Shown here: piece after piece, positions 31,947-32,371 of the stretch
Layout: each line of letters opens with the position of its first letter
Position numbering within the stretch: the first letter of the stretch is position 1
Assembly (NCBI GenBank): GCA_947177415.1
Contig: CAMWUK010000037.1
Span: 1-32,371 of the forward strand
DNA from: an uncultured Clostridiaceae bacterium
Lineage (GTDB): Bacteria > Bacillota > Clostridia > Lachnospirales > Lachnospiraceae
Length of the DNA: 32,371 bases
Reading direction: 5' to 3'
The notes under the pieces: generated by a model
Databases searched by the model: none
What the model was told of the DNA's origin: nothing
The model's input: the letters and a program-made list of their open reading frames with translations, nothing else
Program-made: the position numbers and the translations under genes

Positions 31947-32371
31947 TTACTGCCACCTGAGAATCAGTATTTTATCTGCTGTCCAGTGGTGACTATCCTG
32001 ACATGAACCGAATACGCAAACACTGGACTGTTTTTTTACACTCTCCTTATCCGCATCCTCCCTTGAAACTTCTGACTGAGAACTCATGTTGAGATTTACA
32101 ATCTGAAAAACTGTATTGTCCGTGTAGGTAATCTGGATATTGTTTTCATCTTCCGGATCGGGAACTGCTATTTCTTCCATCACCTCCCCGCCCCCTTCTT
32201 CTGTTTTCGTAGTCGCCGGGGATAGAGTAAATCCTGTTTCGGAGAACTCCACAACACTCCCCTCCAAGTCTGCTCCATCATAAAATGCCCCATCATTTTC
32301 TCTATTCACGGAATTACCAGTTACATCTTTATTTTCCTGATTCATGGAATTGCCAGTTACATCTTTATTTT
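31947..32371 (-). CDS. Partial extracellular protein of the ABC operon (5' end outside window)
   Basis: The frame is open to the window edge. Visible are two 12-residue repeats (NKDVTGNSMNQE and NKDVTGNSVNRE), an acidic linker with GGG, then a beta-rich domain (NNIQITYTDNTVFQIVNL) and a C-terminus KQSSVCVFGSCQDSHHWTADKILILRW. The last part resembles the small DUF5666-like domains of extracellular lipoproteins that precede MacB-type transporters (recall, unverified). An internal ATG at 32345 lies inside the repeat and is not the real start. It is probably the secreted or adaptor partner of the exporter. Confidence 0.6.
   Translation of the reverse strand, partial: NKDVTGNSMNQENKDVTGNSVNRENDGAFYDGADLEGSVVEFSETGFTLSPATTKTEEGGGEVMEEIAVPDPEDENNIQITYTDNTVFQIVNLNMSSQSEVSREDADKESVKKQSSVCVFGSCQDSHHWTADKILILRWQ
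32298..32369 (-). repeat. Two tandem 36-bp coding repeats at the window edge
   Basis: 32334-32369 and 32298-32333 differ at only four bases and encode NKDVTGNSMNQE / NKDVTGNSVNRE. More copies may lie beyond the window. Confidence 0.85.

Larger units (their letters stand above)
16312..32371. mobile_element. Integrated serine-recombinase element, one end (far boundary not in window)
   Basis: The left boundary is set by the sudden loss of homology in the flavodoxin-cyclophilin gene. It is followed by about 150 non-coding bases (including TCAGCCAGCC-AAAC-GGCTGACTGA at about 16419-16443) and three large serine recombinase genes. These genes and the ones next to them are clearly more GC-rich than 2000-16300. 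Cargo types (MazF-like toxin, DUF6870-like, XRE, degenerate resolvase) are common on Tn1549/Tn4451-type elements. No relaxase, coupling ATPase or other conjugation gene is in the window. How far right the element reaches is unknown; genes beyond about 24.7 kb may be cargo or host. Confidence 0.5.

Overview
The window looks like the chromosome of an anaerobic gut Firmicute, most likely a Lachnospiraceae (Blautia/Dorea/Roseburia type). Reasons are the AT-rich sequence, strong GGAGG ribosome sites, extended TGnTATAAT promoters, an IS3 and an ISLre2 relic, a large-serine-recombinase element and CUT1 transporter genes. This is inferred from gene content; there is no rRNA or tRNA gene in the window to confirm it. 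Almost everything is on the minus strand except a two-component system at 10975-12988.

Region 1 (1-2051) is insertion-sequence debris: a decayed ISLre2 transposase (1-716) abutting a 1.3-kb IS3-family element (717-2051) whose OrfA carries a nonsense codon. Region 2 (2055-8128) is an unusual operon, in transcription order: a lipoprotein with a beta-propeller-like N-terminal half and a sugar-binding-protein C-terminal half, two MalF/MalG-like permeases, a HlyD/MacA-like adaptor, and a short protein resembling only the periplasmic core of MacB. No ATPase is present, and the operon ends at the IS3 edge. Region 3 (8449-12988) holds a GT-C-like polytopic membrane protein and, divergent from it, an OmpR-type response regulator plus histidine kinase. 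Near-identical operators (7-bp half-sites repeated every 11 bp, then an extended -10) lie before the response regulator and before the region 2 operon. The two-component system therefore probably controls both. A 144-bp MITE-like element has inserted into the copy next to the response regulator, and a second copy lies at 14660-14803.

Region 4 (13022-16311) has a PNPOx/NimA-like protein, a D,D-carboxypeptidase, a secreted Big2-flavodoxin, and the 3' part of a flavodoxin-cyclophilin-like gene that is cut off at about 16311. Region 5 (16312 onward) is more GC-rich and begins with three tandem large serine recombinases and a resolvase-like mini-ORF. It continues with a DUF6870-like protein, a MazF-type toxin with an overlapping small partner, a degenerate resolvase-like protein and an XRE regulator. 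It looks like one end of an integrated mobile element that split the flavodoxin gene; the other end is not seen.

Further right are an orphan OmpR-type winged-helix regulator beside a promoter with four perfect 11-bp-spaced repeats, a short leader and a terminator (23912-24195). Next come three paralogous small proteins that share only an N-terminal ~35-residue module (24714-26337), an XRE-cupin/MBL-hydrolase/YbaK operon (26551-28483), and a two-permease MacB-type ABC exporter (28668-31935). The last gene runs off the window edge with 36-bp tandem repeats. Whether the genes right of about 24.7 kb belong to the mobile element cannot be decided from this window.
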